A stretch of 29,114 nucleotides of DNA. Source: a virus. The stretch is from IMG/VR virus record IMGVR_UViG_3300042351_000642, positions 1 to 29,114 of that record; one strand, 5' to 3'. The translations under genes and the position numbers were made by a program. This document shows positions 23,356-29,114 of the stretch, piece after piece (the first letter of the stretch is position 1; each line of letters begins with the position of its first letter). A model generated the notes under the pieces. The model worked only from the letters and a program-made list of their open reading frames with translations. It did no database searches and was not told where the DNA came from.

Positions 23356-23730
23356 ATGACACCACTAAAACTACTACAACTTGTTATCCGCACGCCAAAA
23401 GGCGACATCTCACGCGAGCAAATCAAACATTTGATTTATGGCATGAGCATCTACCGAGCACTCTTCCTGCTGGAGCTGGCGCAATACGACACGCCTGTCC
23501 GTACGGGAGACATGCAAGCGGCATCTCAAAAATGCTGCGATCACAGATACCTCAAAGGCTGGAAAGGTCACGAGCGGTATATCATGAAGATCAAGCATGA
23601 GCAGTTCACAAATCCGCACAGTTTCTATACATATATTCTTACCGAGAAAGGGCGCGAGGAAGCTGCGGAGATCAGCGCAAACCTTCAGGGCATGATCGAC
23701 CAAATCGCCAAATCGAAAATGATTGCTTGA
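23356..23730 (+). CDS. Unknown protein with winged-helix character
   Basis: 124 residues. ISREQIKHLIYGMSIYRALF, then FYTYILTEKGREEAAEI near the end resembles the wing and 'LTekG' end of MarR-like winged-helix proteins. The centre has CCDHRYLKGWKGHERYIM. No known family assigned. One base after the methyltransferase stop, so it belongs to the same transcript and could regulate it. Confidence 0.5.
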   Translation: MTPLKLLQLVIRTPKGDISREQIKHLIYGMSIYRALFLLELAQYDTPVRTGDMQAASQKCCDHRYLKGWKGHERYIMKIKHEQFTNPHSFYTYILTEKGREEAAEISANLQGMIDQIAKSKMIA

Positions 23731-23757
23731 GAAATTGCACAAAATAGCGCATATTGC
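23727..23757 (+). promoter_or_regulatory. Promoter P3 before the small RNA / HNH region
   Basis: TTGAGA (23727-23732), 17-base spacer, CATATT (23750-23755; TATTGC when read as in P1), then GCGCGTCAC at 23758-23766. The nine-base GCGCGTCAC also follows the -10 of P1. The -35 region differs from P1 and P2, so this is a weaker match. Confidence 0.45.
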
Positions 23758-23763
23758 GCGCGT

Positions 23764-23874
23764 CACGACCGGACCCGTGATTAACCTTAAAAACATTTTC
23801 CCCGCCATGGGGTCAGTTCTGCAAATGCTCAGGCACGCGCAGGTCCGGACTGACAACGTGGCGGGATTTTTATT
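23764..23874 (+). ncRNA. Candidate structured small RNA or attenuator leader
   Basis: Between promoter P3 and the HNH gene, 23801-23819 pairs with 23847-23865 in a 19-position stem (17 pairs counting two G-U, two mismatches) around a 27-base loop, followed by ATTTTTATT (23866-23874). The helix is CCCGCCA..., then GTCAGTTC matched by GGACTGAC. With a promoter in front and a U-rich end, this could be an independent RNA of about 110 bases; it could also simply be the terminator of the upstream gene or an attenuator for the HNH gene. Confidence 0.5.
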
Positions 23875-23884
23875 GTCCAAAATT

Positions 23885-24322
23885 ATGAGCAAACAAACGT
23901 ATTACGAAAAACTAAAAGACCCAAGATGGCAGCGTAAGAGACTGGAAGTTATGAATCGAGCACATTTTTTATGTGAAAAATGTTATAATGAGAACAATAC
24001 ACTTAACGTGCATCACCTTTACTATATGAGCAAGCGTGATCCTTGGGATTATCCAGATTTTGCATTGATATGCATTTGCAATGAGTGCCACGCTGAAGAG
24101 CATGAAAATAAATTCAACACATTTGAAGAAACAATAGAGAGCCTAGTTGAAGATCAGTTTTTCAATCCTTACATTCTTGAAATTATAAATCAAATATATT
24201 TAGCGAGGGAAAGCGGTCTTGAAATGAGCAAATTTCTTTATGATTGCTTAGAATCAATTACAAATATCAGACAAAAGCTCGAAAAAATAAACCAGCACGA
24301 TAATGAGGATCAGAACAATTAA
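23885..24322 (+). CDS. HNH endonuclease
   Basis: 145 residues from ATG 23885; frames reaching further upstream run through the hairpin and are rejected. DPRWQRKRLEVMNRAHFLCE, then CEKCYNENNTLNVHHLYYMS (Cys30, Cys33, His43-His44), then LICICNECHAEEH (Cys65, Cys68, His69, His73) give a full HNH/beta-beta-alpha-metal core with a structural zinc. Helical C-terminal tail. A+T-rich. Could be a free-standing homing endonuclease or a nuclease aiding packaging or host DNA breakdown. Overlaps the next gene by 20 bases. Confidence 0.8.
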   Translation: MSKQTYYEKLKDPRWQRKRLEVMNRAHFLCEKCYNENNTLNVHHLYYMSKRDPWDYPDFALICICNECHAEEHENKFNTFEETIESLVEDQFFNPYILEIINQIYLARESGLEMSKFLYDCLESITNIRQKLEKINQHDNEDQNN

Positions 24323-25325
24323 ACCAGAATTTTGGGCGCATCCCGTGATGTCCAGACAATCAGACAGCACCAAGTTGCTTGCGATTGGATTATTGAACGT
24401 AGCAGATGACGAAGGCTATTTTTTCGCAGATGCGAGAATGATACGAAATCTAATCAGACCATTGGATGACGATTCCCGTATCACTACTGTATCAATACGG
24501 GAGCTGTCCGAAATAGGGTATGTCGAACTGCGAAAACATGAAAGCCATGGAGACATCGGCAGGATACCTAGTTTCCTTTTGCATCAGGTCATCAATAAGC
24601 CAAAAACAAGCAAGATAAAGGAGTTTTTCGACTACGGTAGCAATACCGTATCAATACGGGATGAATACCGTCTGGAAAGGAAAGGAACAGGGAGCAAGGG
24701 AACAGGTAAAGGAAAAGGAATGGAATTGATCTCTTGCCCGATTTCATCGGACGAAAGTGAGATTTTGAAAATGATCTGGTCTGGTTGCCCTAAAGAGGGC
24801 AGGGAAAGAAGCGGGAAACAAAAGCTTGCTGATGCTTGGCGAAAAATACCAGCAAAAGACAAACCGACAAAAGCCATAATTGAAAACGCTTTGACAGCTT
24901 GGAACGCGAGCAATAAATGGCAAACTGGATTTTGCGAGGGAATAGAGAAATGGGTCAAGAATCGACAATGGGAGAACTTGCCAGAATCACAAGGGATGAC
25001 ACCCACATCAATTCCAACCGACGACGACATTTTACTGATGGGCGCAATCGACAGCATCAGAACTTCATGGCAGAAAATTCCGTGGAACAATGAAGATCGA
25101 GCCGCGCTGACGAAATACAAAGAACAGCTCGCTGCGTTGACCGATGATGACTTGCAAATCTTGAAAGCATATTTTGAATCGACAGCCGAAGGATATTTTC
25201 GACCAGACAACCGCAGCAAGTTCTGCGAATCACTCAGCGGCATTTGGACAGCTTGCGAACGCTGGAAAAATGCCACAGGCTACCGCGCGCCAAACTCACG
25301 AGACTCACTCTACTACGGATCATGA
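24303..25325 (+). CDS. Replication-initiator-like protein (O/DnaD type)
   Basis: 340 residues. RIRTIKPEFWAHPVMSRQSD (2-21), LLAIGLLNVADDEGYFFAD (27-45), SIRELSEIGYVEL and IPSFLLHQVINKPK (about 88-101) are the conserved start of phage replication proteins that bind the origin by an N-terminal winged helix. A Lys/Gly linker (about 124-140: KGTGSKGTGKGKG) leads to a helical C-terminal part, probably the helicase/loader-contact domain. Iteron-like repeats lie in the part coding for residues 58-124. No helicase gene is in the window, so the host's may be recruited. Confidence 0.65.
   Translation: MRIRTIKPEFWAHPVMSRQSDSTKLLAIGLLNVADDEGYFFADARMIRNLIRPLDDDSRITTVSIRELSEIGYVELRKHESHGDIGRIPSFLLHQVINKPKTSKIKEFFDYGSNTVSIRDEYRLERKGTGSKGTGKGKGMELISCPISSDESEILKMIWSGCPKEGRERSGKQKLADAWRKIPAKDKPTKAIIENALTAWNASNKWQTGFCEGIEKWVKNRQWENLPESQGMTPTSIPTDDDILLMGAIDSIRTSWQKIPWNNEDRAALTKYKEQLAALTDDDLQILKAYFESTAEGYFRPDNRSKFCESLSGIWTACERWKNATGYRAPNSRDSLYYGS
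24475..24673. other. Candidate replication origin: 11-bp iterons inside the initiator gene
   Basis: 24641-24673 is three tandem 11-base units: CAATACCGTAT, CAATACGGGAT, GAATACCGTCT. A second cluster at 24480-24501 has ATCACTACTGT and ATCAATACGGG. GTATCAATACGGGA occurs exactly at 24489-24502 and 24648-24661. Inverted CCCGTAT/ATACGGG pairs flank both. Directly after follows a strongly purine-biased run (about 24674-24728, AGGAAAGGAACAGGGAGCAA and on). Iterons plus an asymmetric region in the initiator gene is the lambda ori layout. Confidence 0.5.
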
Positions 25326-25678
25326 AAACACACACCGAACTACTAAACCAACTGATCGACGCTGTTTACGCGCTGCCATTTACTACTTTCAAAGAAGCTC
25401 ACGACTTGCAAATGCTAGCCGCTGAGATCAAGGGGCAGATGATGGCTGCATGCGAGAATTGCGATAGTCCGCCATTTGCGCAACCTGATTACGCAACCAC
25501 TCAACCAGCCGATGACGGGTGGATTGAGAATACGGGGGTTATGCCTGAGTGTGATATTTCCGCTATACGTTTGCACGATGGGGAGGTTATAAAAGTGGCA
25601 AACGACAAGAATTGGGCATGGGGAATGAAGTCGCCAAATCCTGAAGAATTTAGTATTACCCACTACAAACCAGCATGA
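25322..25678 (+). CDS. Unknown phage protein with C-terminal 'GE.I...W.W' domain
   Basis: 118 residues from the ATGA-overlap start. Helical N terminus (TELLNQLIDAVYALPF, then LQMLAAEIKGQMMAACENC), a linker rich in Pro/Thr/Asp, and a compact C-terminal domain DGWIENTGVMPE, ISAIRLHDGEVIKVAND, ITHYKP. That last domain type is common in small early phage proteins of unknown function. ATGA-coupled to both neighbours. Confidence 0.6.
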   Translation: MKTHTELLNQLIDAVYALPFTTFKEAHDLQMLAAEIKGQMMAACENCDSPPFAQPDYATTQPADDGWIENTGVMPECDISAIRLHDGEVIKVANDKNWAWGMKSPNPEEFSITHYKPA

Positions 25679-26205
25679 AAACACAAATCAAACTACACAC
25701 TCGACCTTGCATCAACTGCACACGTCCAAGCTCACGCGGCATGTATTGCCGATCCTGCGATGCCGTCTGGCTCATCGCTGAACGTCTCGACAACTTCCAC
25801 AAAGATCCAAAAAACAGGCAAAACTTCATTGCCGACCTGCGAAAGAGTAACCTTTTCACACCGAAGGCAATCTGGAGAGATGGCGAAGCTCGAAAGGTCA
25901 AAAAGCTCATGATCCTCGGCGAGCAGATGTCAGGATTCGTTATGGGCTTCACAAGTGCCGAAATTCGCGATTTAGTGGCGCGGGGGTATAATCTATCTAT
26001 TCGAAACGCAGAACGCGAGGAAAAGCACGCTGAGGCTCAGCAAACGGCATACTACGCAGGGCGGCAGGAAGTGGACGCGCTACATGCGCAGATCAAAGAG
26101 CAAACCAGAGCGAAACTCGGTCACCTCGGCGATGGGCTGGACTTTCGATCCTACCTCGGCTTCGATCCGACGAAAACCGACACGGATGACAGCCCGAACT
26201 TTTAA
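25675..26205 (+). CDS. Unknown protein with N-terminal zinc knuckle
   Basis: 176 residues. PCINCTRPSSRGMYCRSCDA holds Cys12, Cys15, Cys25 and Cys28, a four-cysteine zinc site. The rest is charged and helical (IADLRKSNLFTPKAIWRDGE, EIRDLVARGYNLSIRNAERE, a Gln/Ala-rich helix, then GDGLDFRSYLGFDP). Position after the replication gene suggests a DNA-metabolism role, unproven. Followed by an 18-base gap. Confidence 0.55.
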   Translation: MKTQIKLHTRPCINCTRPSSRGMYCRSCDAVWLIAERLDNFHKDPKNRQNFIADLRKSNLFTPKAIWRDGEARKVKKLMILGEQMSGFVMGFTSAEIRDLVARGYNLSIRNAEREEKHAEAQQTAYYAGRQEVDALHAQIKEQTRAKLGHLGDGLDFRSYLGFDPTKTDTDDSPNF

Positions 26206-26223
26206 CCACAGAACCAAAACAAA

Positions 26224-26556
26224 ATGAACACAATACAACACCTAAAAAACGAAGGCTGGATAGAATTTCCTAACAGACTCAAGCCAACATCAAGATGCTT
26301 TTACAAGCGATTTGATACACCAACACGATGCAATTGCAATGATAACAAAGCGGGAATCCAAGTAGCCATTAACGTCTCACAATGGGAAGGTCGAGAATCT
26401 TTCGAGATTGAGCTTTGCGGAGAGGCTAAAGATGAAAGCTGGATTCAGGTGCTGAATTATGGCTATATCGTAGGCATTGAAGAAGGGTTAAAAACCATTC
26501 CAAGGTTGATTGCCATGTGGGAAGTTTTTGCAAACTACAAACCAACAGAACAATGA
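26224..26556 (+). CDS. 110-residue unknown protein
   Basis: Starts after AAACAAAATG-type leader without Shine-Dalgarno. Contains SRCFYKRFDTPTRCNCNDNK, then GIQVAINVSQWEGRESFEIE, a beta sheet with alternating hydrophobics, and a C-terminal helix (LKTIPRLIAMWEVFANY). Looks like a small alpha/beta domain; no family recognised. ATGA overlap with the next gene. Confidence 0.55.
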   Translation: MNTIQHLKNEGWIEFPNRLKPTSRCFYKRFDTPTRCNCNDNKAGIQVAINVSQWEGRESFEIELCGEAKDESWIQVLNYGYIVGIEEGLKTIPRLIAMWEVFANYKPTEQ

Positions 26557-26783
26557 ACACAGAATCAGACACGCCGAGGACGGATGAAGTTGAAGACGGA
26601 TGTATCAATCCCGTTGCGTGGGCAGACTTTGCTCGCCAACTAGAGCGAGAGCTAAACGATGCAATGGCAGCACTGCGGAACTTGACCGACGAGATCAGCA
26701 GACACGAAGGCGCGAGCATGATGCATCCACGGCTCACCAGAGCGATTGCGGCAGCAAATAGACTAACCACAGAAACAAAATGA
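26553..26783 (+). CDS. SDTPRTD-family small phage protein, copy 1
   Basis: 76 residues from the ATGA-overlap start. SDTPRTDEVED at the N terminus and ADFARQLERELNDAMAALRN are the two hallmarks of a very common short phage/prophage family. Helical, no membrane segment. A second member lies at 27949. Function unknown. ATGA overlap with the ribbon-helix-helix gene downstream. Confidence 0.6.
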   Translation: MNTESDTPRTDEVEDGCINPVAWADFARQLERELNDAMAALRNLTDEISRHEGASMMHPRLTRAIAAANRLTTETK

Positions 26784-26989
26784 GCAGACCAAAACTAAAA
26801 GCCGGTGCCAAGCGCGAGAACGTCACGCTCACGCTTCCGCCGGAGCTTATCGGCGAGGCAAAGGCGATCGCCGAGCTGGCAGGAATGAGCGTCTCAAAAA
26901 TAGTGGAAATCTTGCTGAAAGGTGCTTTCGACCAGCTAAAAAACCGCTACAACGGAAAAAAAGAGCAAGAAAAAACCATTGGTAAATAA
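26780..26989 (+). CDS. Ribbon-helix-helix DNA-binding protein
   Basis: 69 residues. KRENVTLTLPPELIGEAKAI, then AGMSVSKIVEILLKGAF gives strand, helix A, turn (GMSVSK) and helix B of the Arc/CopG fold. Lysine-rich tail. It ends just before promoter P2, so local autoregulation is conceivable. It probably represses transcription or controls copy number/lysogeny; there is no direct evidence. Confidence 0.65.
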   Translation: MSRPKLKAGAKRENVTLTLPPELIGEAKAIAELAGMSVSKIVEILLKGAFDQLKNRYNGKKEQEKTIGK

Positions 26990-27028
26990 AGGATAGAGAA
27001 CTATTTTCTCTTTTCTTGCAGAAATCGC

Positions 27029-27058
27029 TTTACAATTTGCAAGGAATCAGTGTATTGT
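27029..27058 (+). promoter_or_regulatory. Promoter P2, near-copy of P1
   Basis: TTTACA (27029-27034), 18-base spacer with TTTGCAAGG, TATTGT (27053-27058), GCGCG at 27061. GCTTTACA-N-TTTGCAAGG is identical to P1 except at one base, with identical spacing of -35, -10 and GCGCG. Drives the operon beginning at 27096. Confidence 0.65.
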
Positions 27059-27095
27059 GAGCGCGCCGCAGGGCAACAACCGAACACGCAACATT

Positions 27096-27287
27096 ATGAA
27101 ACTTACACCAGCAACAAAAAACGCAATCGCAAAATACGGAATCGAAATCTGCATTGCAGCATTTGAGCAGCACAACACGCACGGCGAAGGAGCAAGCACA
27201 GTGGCGCACAGTCACGCAATCCTGAAAGGTAACACTCGCATGGGTGACGCTGCAATCAACGCAGGACGCGAACTCGCAAGCAAGTAA
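27096..27287 (+). CDS. 63-residue conserved-looking small phage protein
   Basis: First gene under promoter P2; ATG 27096 chosen because the earlier in-frame GTG (27057) lies in the -10 box. TKNAIAKYGIEICIAAFEQH, then HGEGASTVA and TRMGDAAINAGRELAS form a compact helical protein. I recognise similar short proteins in other phages but know no function. Leader ACACGCAACATT has no Shine-Dalgarno. Confidence 0.6.
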   Translation: MKLTPATKNAIAKYGIEICIAAFEQHNTHGEGASTVAHSHAILKGNTRMGDAAINAGRELASK

Positions 27288-27339
27288 TAACCGCAATCAG
27301 GGGCGCGACTGCTACGCGCAAACTCAACAAACTACCACC

Positions 27340-27513
27340 ATGATCGAACACATCCAAAAACTAACCGAAGCCGAAGCCAAGCTCCTGCTGCTATTCGCAA
27401 TGCAGGATCTGCGCAAAGCAATATACAACCCATCACCAGCAAGCGACGCGATCACGCTCGGCTGGCTCACGCAGAAGATCGAAACCCTCAGCAAAGAAAA
27501 CTCAGAAAAATGA
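27340..27513 (+). CDS. 57-residue unknown helical protein
   Basis: Starts at ATG 27340 after AACAAACTACCACC. HIQKLTEAEAKLLLLFAMQD forms a long hydrophobic-faced helix, then ITLGWLTQKIETLSKENSEK a second. The helices are not long or apolar enough for a clear membrane span. ATGA overlap with the membrane-protein gene downstream. Confidence 0.5.
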   Translation: MIEHIQKLTEAEAKLLLLFAMQDLRKAIYNPSPASDAITLGWLTQKIETLSKENSEK

Positions 27514-27716
27514 CCACCATCGACCAAATCATCTTAACGATTGCGATCATCGCGATCCTGATTGCAGTCATTCACGCCGCGCTATGGCTGCGCGTGCTGA
27601 TCCATCTCTACCGCGGGGATGATACCAGCTATTGCTTGCCACCGACCGACCTCGACGGCATGGACGCGCAGGGAAGCGCATACGGTCAGAAAGGAGGGAG
27701 TGATGCACGGGACTAA
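27510..27716 (+). CDS. Small membrane protein with one N-terminal helix
   Basis: 68 residues. Transmembrane helix at about 7-31 (IILTIAIIAILIAVIHAALW and on), a basic loop (RVLIHLYRG) and a polar, Asp/Gly-rich tail likely in the cytoplasm. Adjacent to another single-helix gene overlapping by 14 bases. Function unknown; membrane-acting early proteins (superinfection exclusion, inhibition of host) are candidates. Confidence 0.6.
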   Translation: MTTIDQIILTIAIIAILIAVIHAALWLRVLIHLYRGDDTSYCLPPTDLDGMDAQGSAYGQKGGSDARD

Positions 27717-27801
27717 TCTAGACTGGAAAATCGGAGTCGTAATATTTACGGCAGTCGTTATTATTTATTCAATTCTAATTTCAATATTACACCAACGATG
27801 A
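27703..27801 (+). CDS. 32-residue single-helix membrane peptide
   Basis: Begins MHGTNLDWK then a helix of about 20 residues (IGVVIFTAVVIIYSILISIL) and a short basic end HQR. Strong Shine-Dalgarno AAAGGAGGGAG before ATG 27703. Overlaps the preceding membrane-protein gene by 14 bases and the next gene by 4 (ATGA). Small size and clean RBS argue that it is made. Confidence 0.6.
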   Translation: MHGTNLDWKIGVVIFTAVVIIYSILISILHQR

Positions 27802-27956
27802 ACGAAGAACTACTTAATAAATTGATCGAATACATTGATGCTCGAATCGAAGAGGCAAAACCACGAGAATTTGACGAAGATGACAATTTCTCGTCTTGCT
27901 CTCTACGTATTGAGCTGAGAGAACTTGTTGCCAAGAAAGGAGGCTCGCATGAGTGA
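27798..27956 (+). CDS. 52-residue acidic helical protein
   Basis: MNEELLNKLIEYIDARIEE followed by FDEDDNFSSCS and LRIELRELVAKKGGSHE; amphipathic, acidic, no membrane segment. Coupled by ATGA to the upstream membrane peptide and overlapping the next gene by ATGAGTGA. Its end contains the next gene's Shine-Dalgarno (AAAGGAGG). Unknown function. Confidence 0.55.
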   Translation: MNEELLNKLIEYIDARIEEAKPREFDEDDNFSSCSLRIELRELVAKKGGSHE

Positions 27957-28131
27957 TACACCGCGCACAGACGCAGCCTCGCGCATGGCTTTCTCTGGCG
28001 AATACATGGTGCCGATTCAGGACGCACAGAAGCTAGAATGCGAGCTATCCGACATGACAAAGCAGCGCGATGCGTTGGCTGAGGGATTAGACAAAGCTCT
28101 AGCAGCCTTGAAAGGAGAATTACATGAGTGA
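27949..28131 (+). CDS. SDTPRTD-family small phage protein, copy 2
   Basis: 60 residues from ATG 27949 (Shine-Dalgarno AAAGGAGG). MSDTPRTDAASR, then LECELSDMTKQRDALAEGL and KALAALKGELHE, a coiled coil. Same family as the gene at 26553 but without that protein's C-terminal HPRLTRAIAAA part. Overlaps both neighbours by eight bases reading ATGAGTGA. Confidence 0.6.
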   Translation: MSDTPRTDAASRMAFSGEYMVPIQDAQKLECELSDMTKQRDALAEGLDKALAALKGELHE

Positions 28132-28327
28132 ACGAGCACTAGAGCTAGCCACCGCGCTGGAGGCTGAGCTGCTGGCTCAATGCGACAAGCTTGAGGCGAC
28201 GATGCAGCGACCAGAGTTCGCATCGTTTCCAATCGACGAACGCAGTCAGATCGAGCGCAAGCAGGCAGAAATTAGCGGGTTATTGACGCAAGCGGATTTT
28301 ATGAAATACCAATTATCGAGATTATGA
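28124..28327 (+). CDS. 67-residue helical unknown protein
   Basis: Shine-Dalgarno AAAGGAGAA before ATG 28124. Helices LELATALEAELLAQCDKLE and ERSQIERKQAEISGLLTQAD suggest a coiled-coil hairpin. No motif known. ATGA overlap with the next gene. Confidence 0.5.
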   Translation: MSERALELATALEAELLAQCDKLEATMQRPEFASFPIDERSQIERKQAEISGLLTQADFMKYQLSRL

Positions 28328-28824
28328 CACCAGAACAACAACTATCGGAATCCCTGCTTGCTGCGTGCAAAGCAGCGGGGATTGAGAAGCCAAAATACAT
28401 TGCTCAGGACGAAGATGGAGCCGTTTGGCATTATGATGGAGAACCTGACACGACAGGCACGTCAGATGTTGGTATTTTTGCGTTTGATCCAGATATTGGT
28501 GAACACGCCATTAACCTAGACCACCCACCCTACGCCGACGACTGGAAAGAGAGCTTGATGGAGTGGGTTGAGCCACAAGGCGAGCCACTAGCGGACGTGC
28601 TAGCGCAGCATGCTAACCTTATCGGTGACGATACCGAAATGGTAATCCTTTATAATGTTGCTGAAACCAGCAAAAAGATTGATGACGCTTGCAAGATCGC
28701 GTATCAGAATCACCTCAGAAAAGGCGATGGCTTATGCTGGAGCCGTGCTGATTGTTACCGCGCTGCATGGCAGGATGCACTTGCATGGAAAGCTATAGCA
28801 GAGAAAGGAGGCGAGAAGCTATGA
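28324..28824 (+). CDS. 166-residue unknown protein
   Basis: Acidic. N-terminal part AACKAAGIEKPKYIAQDEDG, WHYDGEPD and ending DDWKESLMEWVEP looks like a small phage alpha/beta domain; after a linker at about 83-95 a second helical part contains KKIDDACKIAYQNHLRKGDG and CYRAAWQDALAWKAIAEK. Perhaps a fusion of two short phage modules. No family assigned. Its end carries the AAAGGAGGCGAG Shine-Dalgarno of the following gene. Confidence 0.55.
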   Translation: MTPEQQLSESLLAACKAAGIEKPKYIAQDEDGAVWHYDGEPDTTGTSDVGIFAFDPDIGEHAINLDHPPYADDWKESLMEWVEPQGEPLADVLAQHANLIGDDTEMVILYNVAETSKKIDDACKIAYQNHLRKGDGLCWSRADCYRAAWQDALAWKAIAEKGGEKL

Positions 28825-29012
28825 AATTTGATTTTCTAGATTGCGTTTTTTTGGTGTATATGGTCATCGTTCTTTGTGGCGGCGTGTATGTAATTATTAA
28901 TGACTATACTAGTGCTGACTTGCGCAAGCAAGCCATCGAGCGCGGACACGCTGAATATGCGGTTGACAGTGACGGCAAAACAACTTGGCAATGGAAGGAG
29001 AAAGGACAATGA
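28821..29012 (+). CDS. Small membrane protein with 'GHAEY...WKE' tail
   Basis: 63 residues from ATG 28821, ATGA-coupled. Membrane helix at about 8-27 (CVFLVYMVIVLCGGVYVIIN) followed by a soluble tail ADLRKQAIERGHAEYAVDSD and WQWKEKGQ. That tail (A...GHAEY..D..G...W.WKE) is a widespread short phage motif, here joined to a membrane anchor. Role unknown. Confidence 0.6.
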   Translation: MKFDFLDCVFLVYMVIVLCGGVYVIINDYTSADLRKQAIERGHAEYAVDSDGKTTWQWKEKGQ

Positions 29013-29114
29013 CTAACAAACAAAAGCAAGCGCGAGTATCTCATCTTTTCCGCAAGCGCAGGAGCTTCTGGTGGGTATTGCTAGCCAATCGGAACCCCGC
29101 ATGGGAAAGAGCCT
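29009..29114 (+). CDS. Unknown protein, N-terminal fragment
   Basis: Starts in an ATGA overlap with a Shine-Dalgarno (AAGGAGAAAGGAC) and runs off the window after 35 codons. Basic start: MTNKQKQARVSHLFRKRRSF then WWVLLANRNPAWERA. Nothing can be said of function. Confidence 0.45.
   Translation, partial: MTNKQKQARVSHLFRKRRSFWWVLLANRNPAWERA

Noticed and set aside
23723-23884. Upstream extension of the HNH frame to 23723
   Set aside because: It would translate the promoter and hairpin; the domain begins at MSKQTYYEK and sits at the normal N-terminal distance.
24632-25276. 214-residue frame on the - strand
   Set aside because: Antisense to the replication gene; Ser/Phe/Leu-rich shadow with no recognisable domain.
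1-29114. Integrase, attachment site, transposase or insertion sequence
   Set aside because: No tyrosine or serine recombinase motif, DDE motif, terminal inverted repeat or target duplication was seen, so lysogeny cannot be judged from this window.

Overview
The window is a tightly packed piece of a tailed-phage (or prophage) genome with a long non-contractile (siphovirus-type) tail. Every gene I accept is on the + strand, most neighbours overlap by the 4-base ATGA stop/start, and intergenic space is almost absent. The head genes are Mu-like (gp29/DUF935 portal, gpG-like protein, gpI-like protease/scaffold, capsid). The tail has a tube protein and a tape measure, and I see no sheath gene. Many starts lack a Shine-Dalgarno and sit behind A/C-rich leaders, often ending AATC before ATG. 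That is typical of phages of Bacteroidota/Verrucomicrobiota-type hosts, and several protein families fit such environmental Gram-negative hosts. The host assignment is an inference with low confidence.

Layout: 1-5118 packaging and head (terminase end, portal with an unusual C-terminal module, a split-off portal tail, gpG-like protein, protease/scaffold, major capsid, capsid cement), closed by a strong GC hairpin. 5198-15820 connector, tail terminator, tail tube, a tail protein with an inserted domain, tape measure, baseplate hub, tail-tip proteins, a predicted glycosyltransferase, and a long fibre with collagen-like and 9-residue solenoid repeats. 15817-18192 lysis and accessory genes: one-helix membrane protein (holin candidate), DUF1353-like protein, L,D-transpeptidase-fold candidate endolysin, metallophosphoesterase, small winged-helix protein. 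An intrinsic terminator at 18285-18317 ends this late block.

18193-18609 is the only sizeable non-coding stretch. It holds the terminator, a second hairpin, helically phased ATTTCCCG repeats with a palindrome (operator candidate), and a promoter. The same promoter architecture recurs before 27096, and a looser version occurs before 23885.

18610-22557 is a recombination module (SSB-like protein with acidic DVPF tail, RecT annealase, YqaJ-type exonuclease, RuvC-like resolvase) mixed with small genes, including a 33-residue membrane peptide. 22554-24322 is A+T-richer and carries a DNA methyltransferase, an unknown gene, a possible small RNA with its own promoter, and an HNH nuclease. 24303-25325 is a replication-initiator-like gene with 11-bp iteron-like repeats inside its coding sequence, resembling the lambda O/ori arrangement. 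25322-29114 is an array of small phage genes, mostly unknown: zinc-binding, ribbon-helix-helix, one-helix membrane proteins and two SDTPRTD-family paralogues. No integrase, tRNA, CRISPR array or insertion sequence was found.
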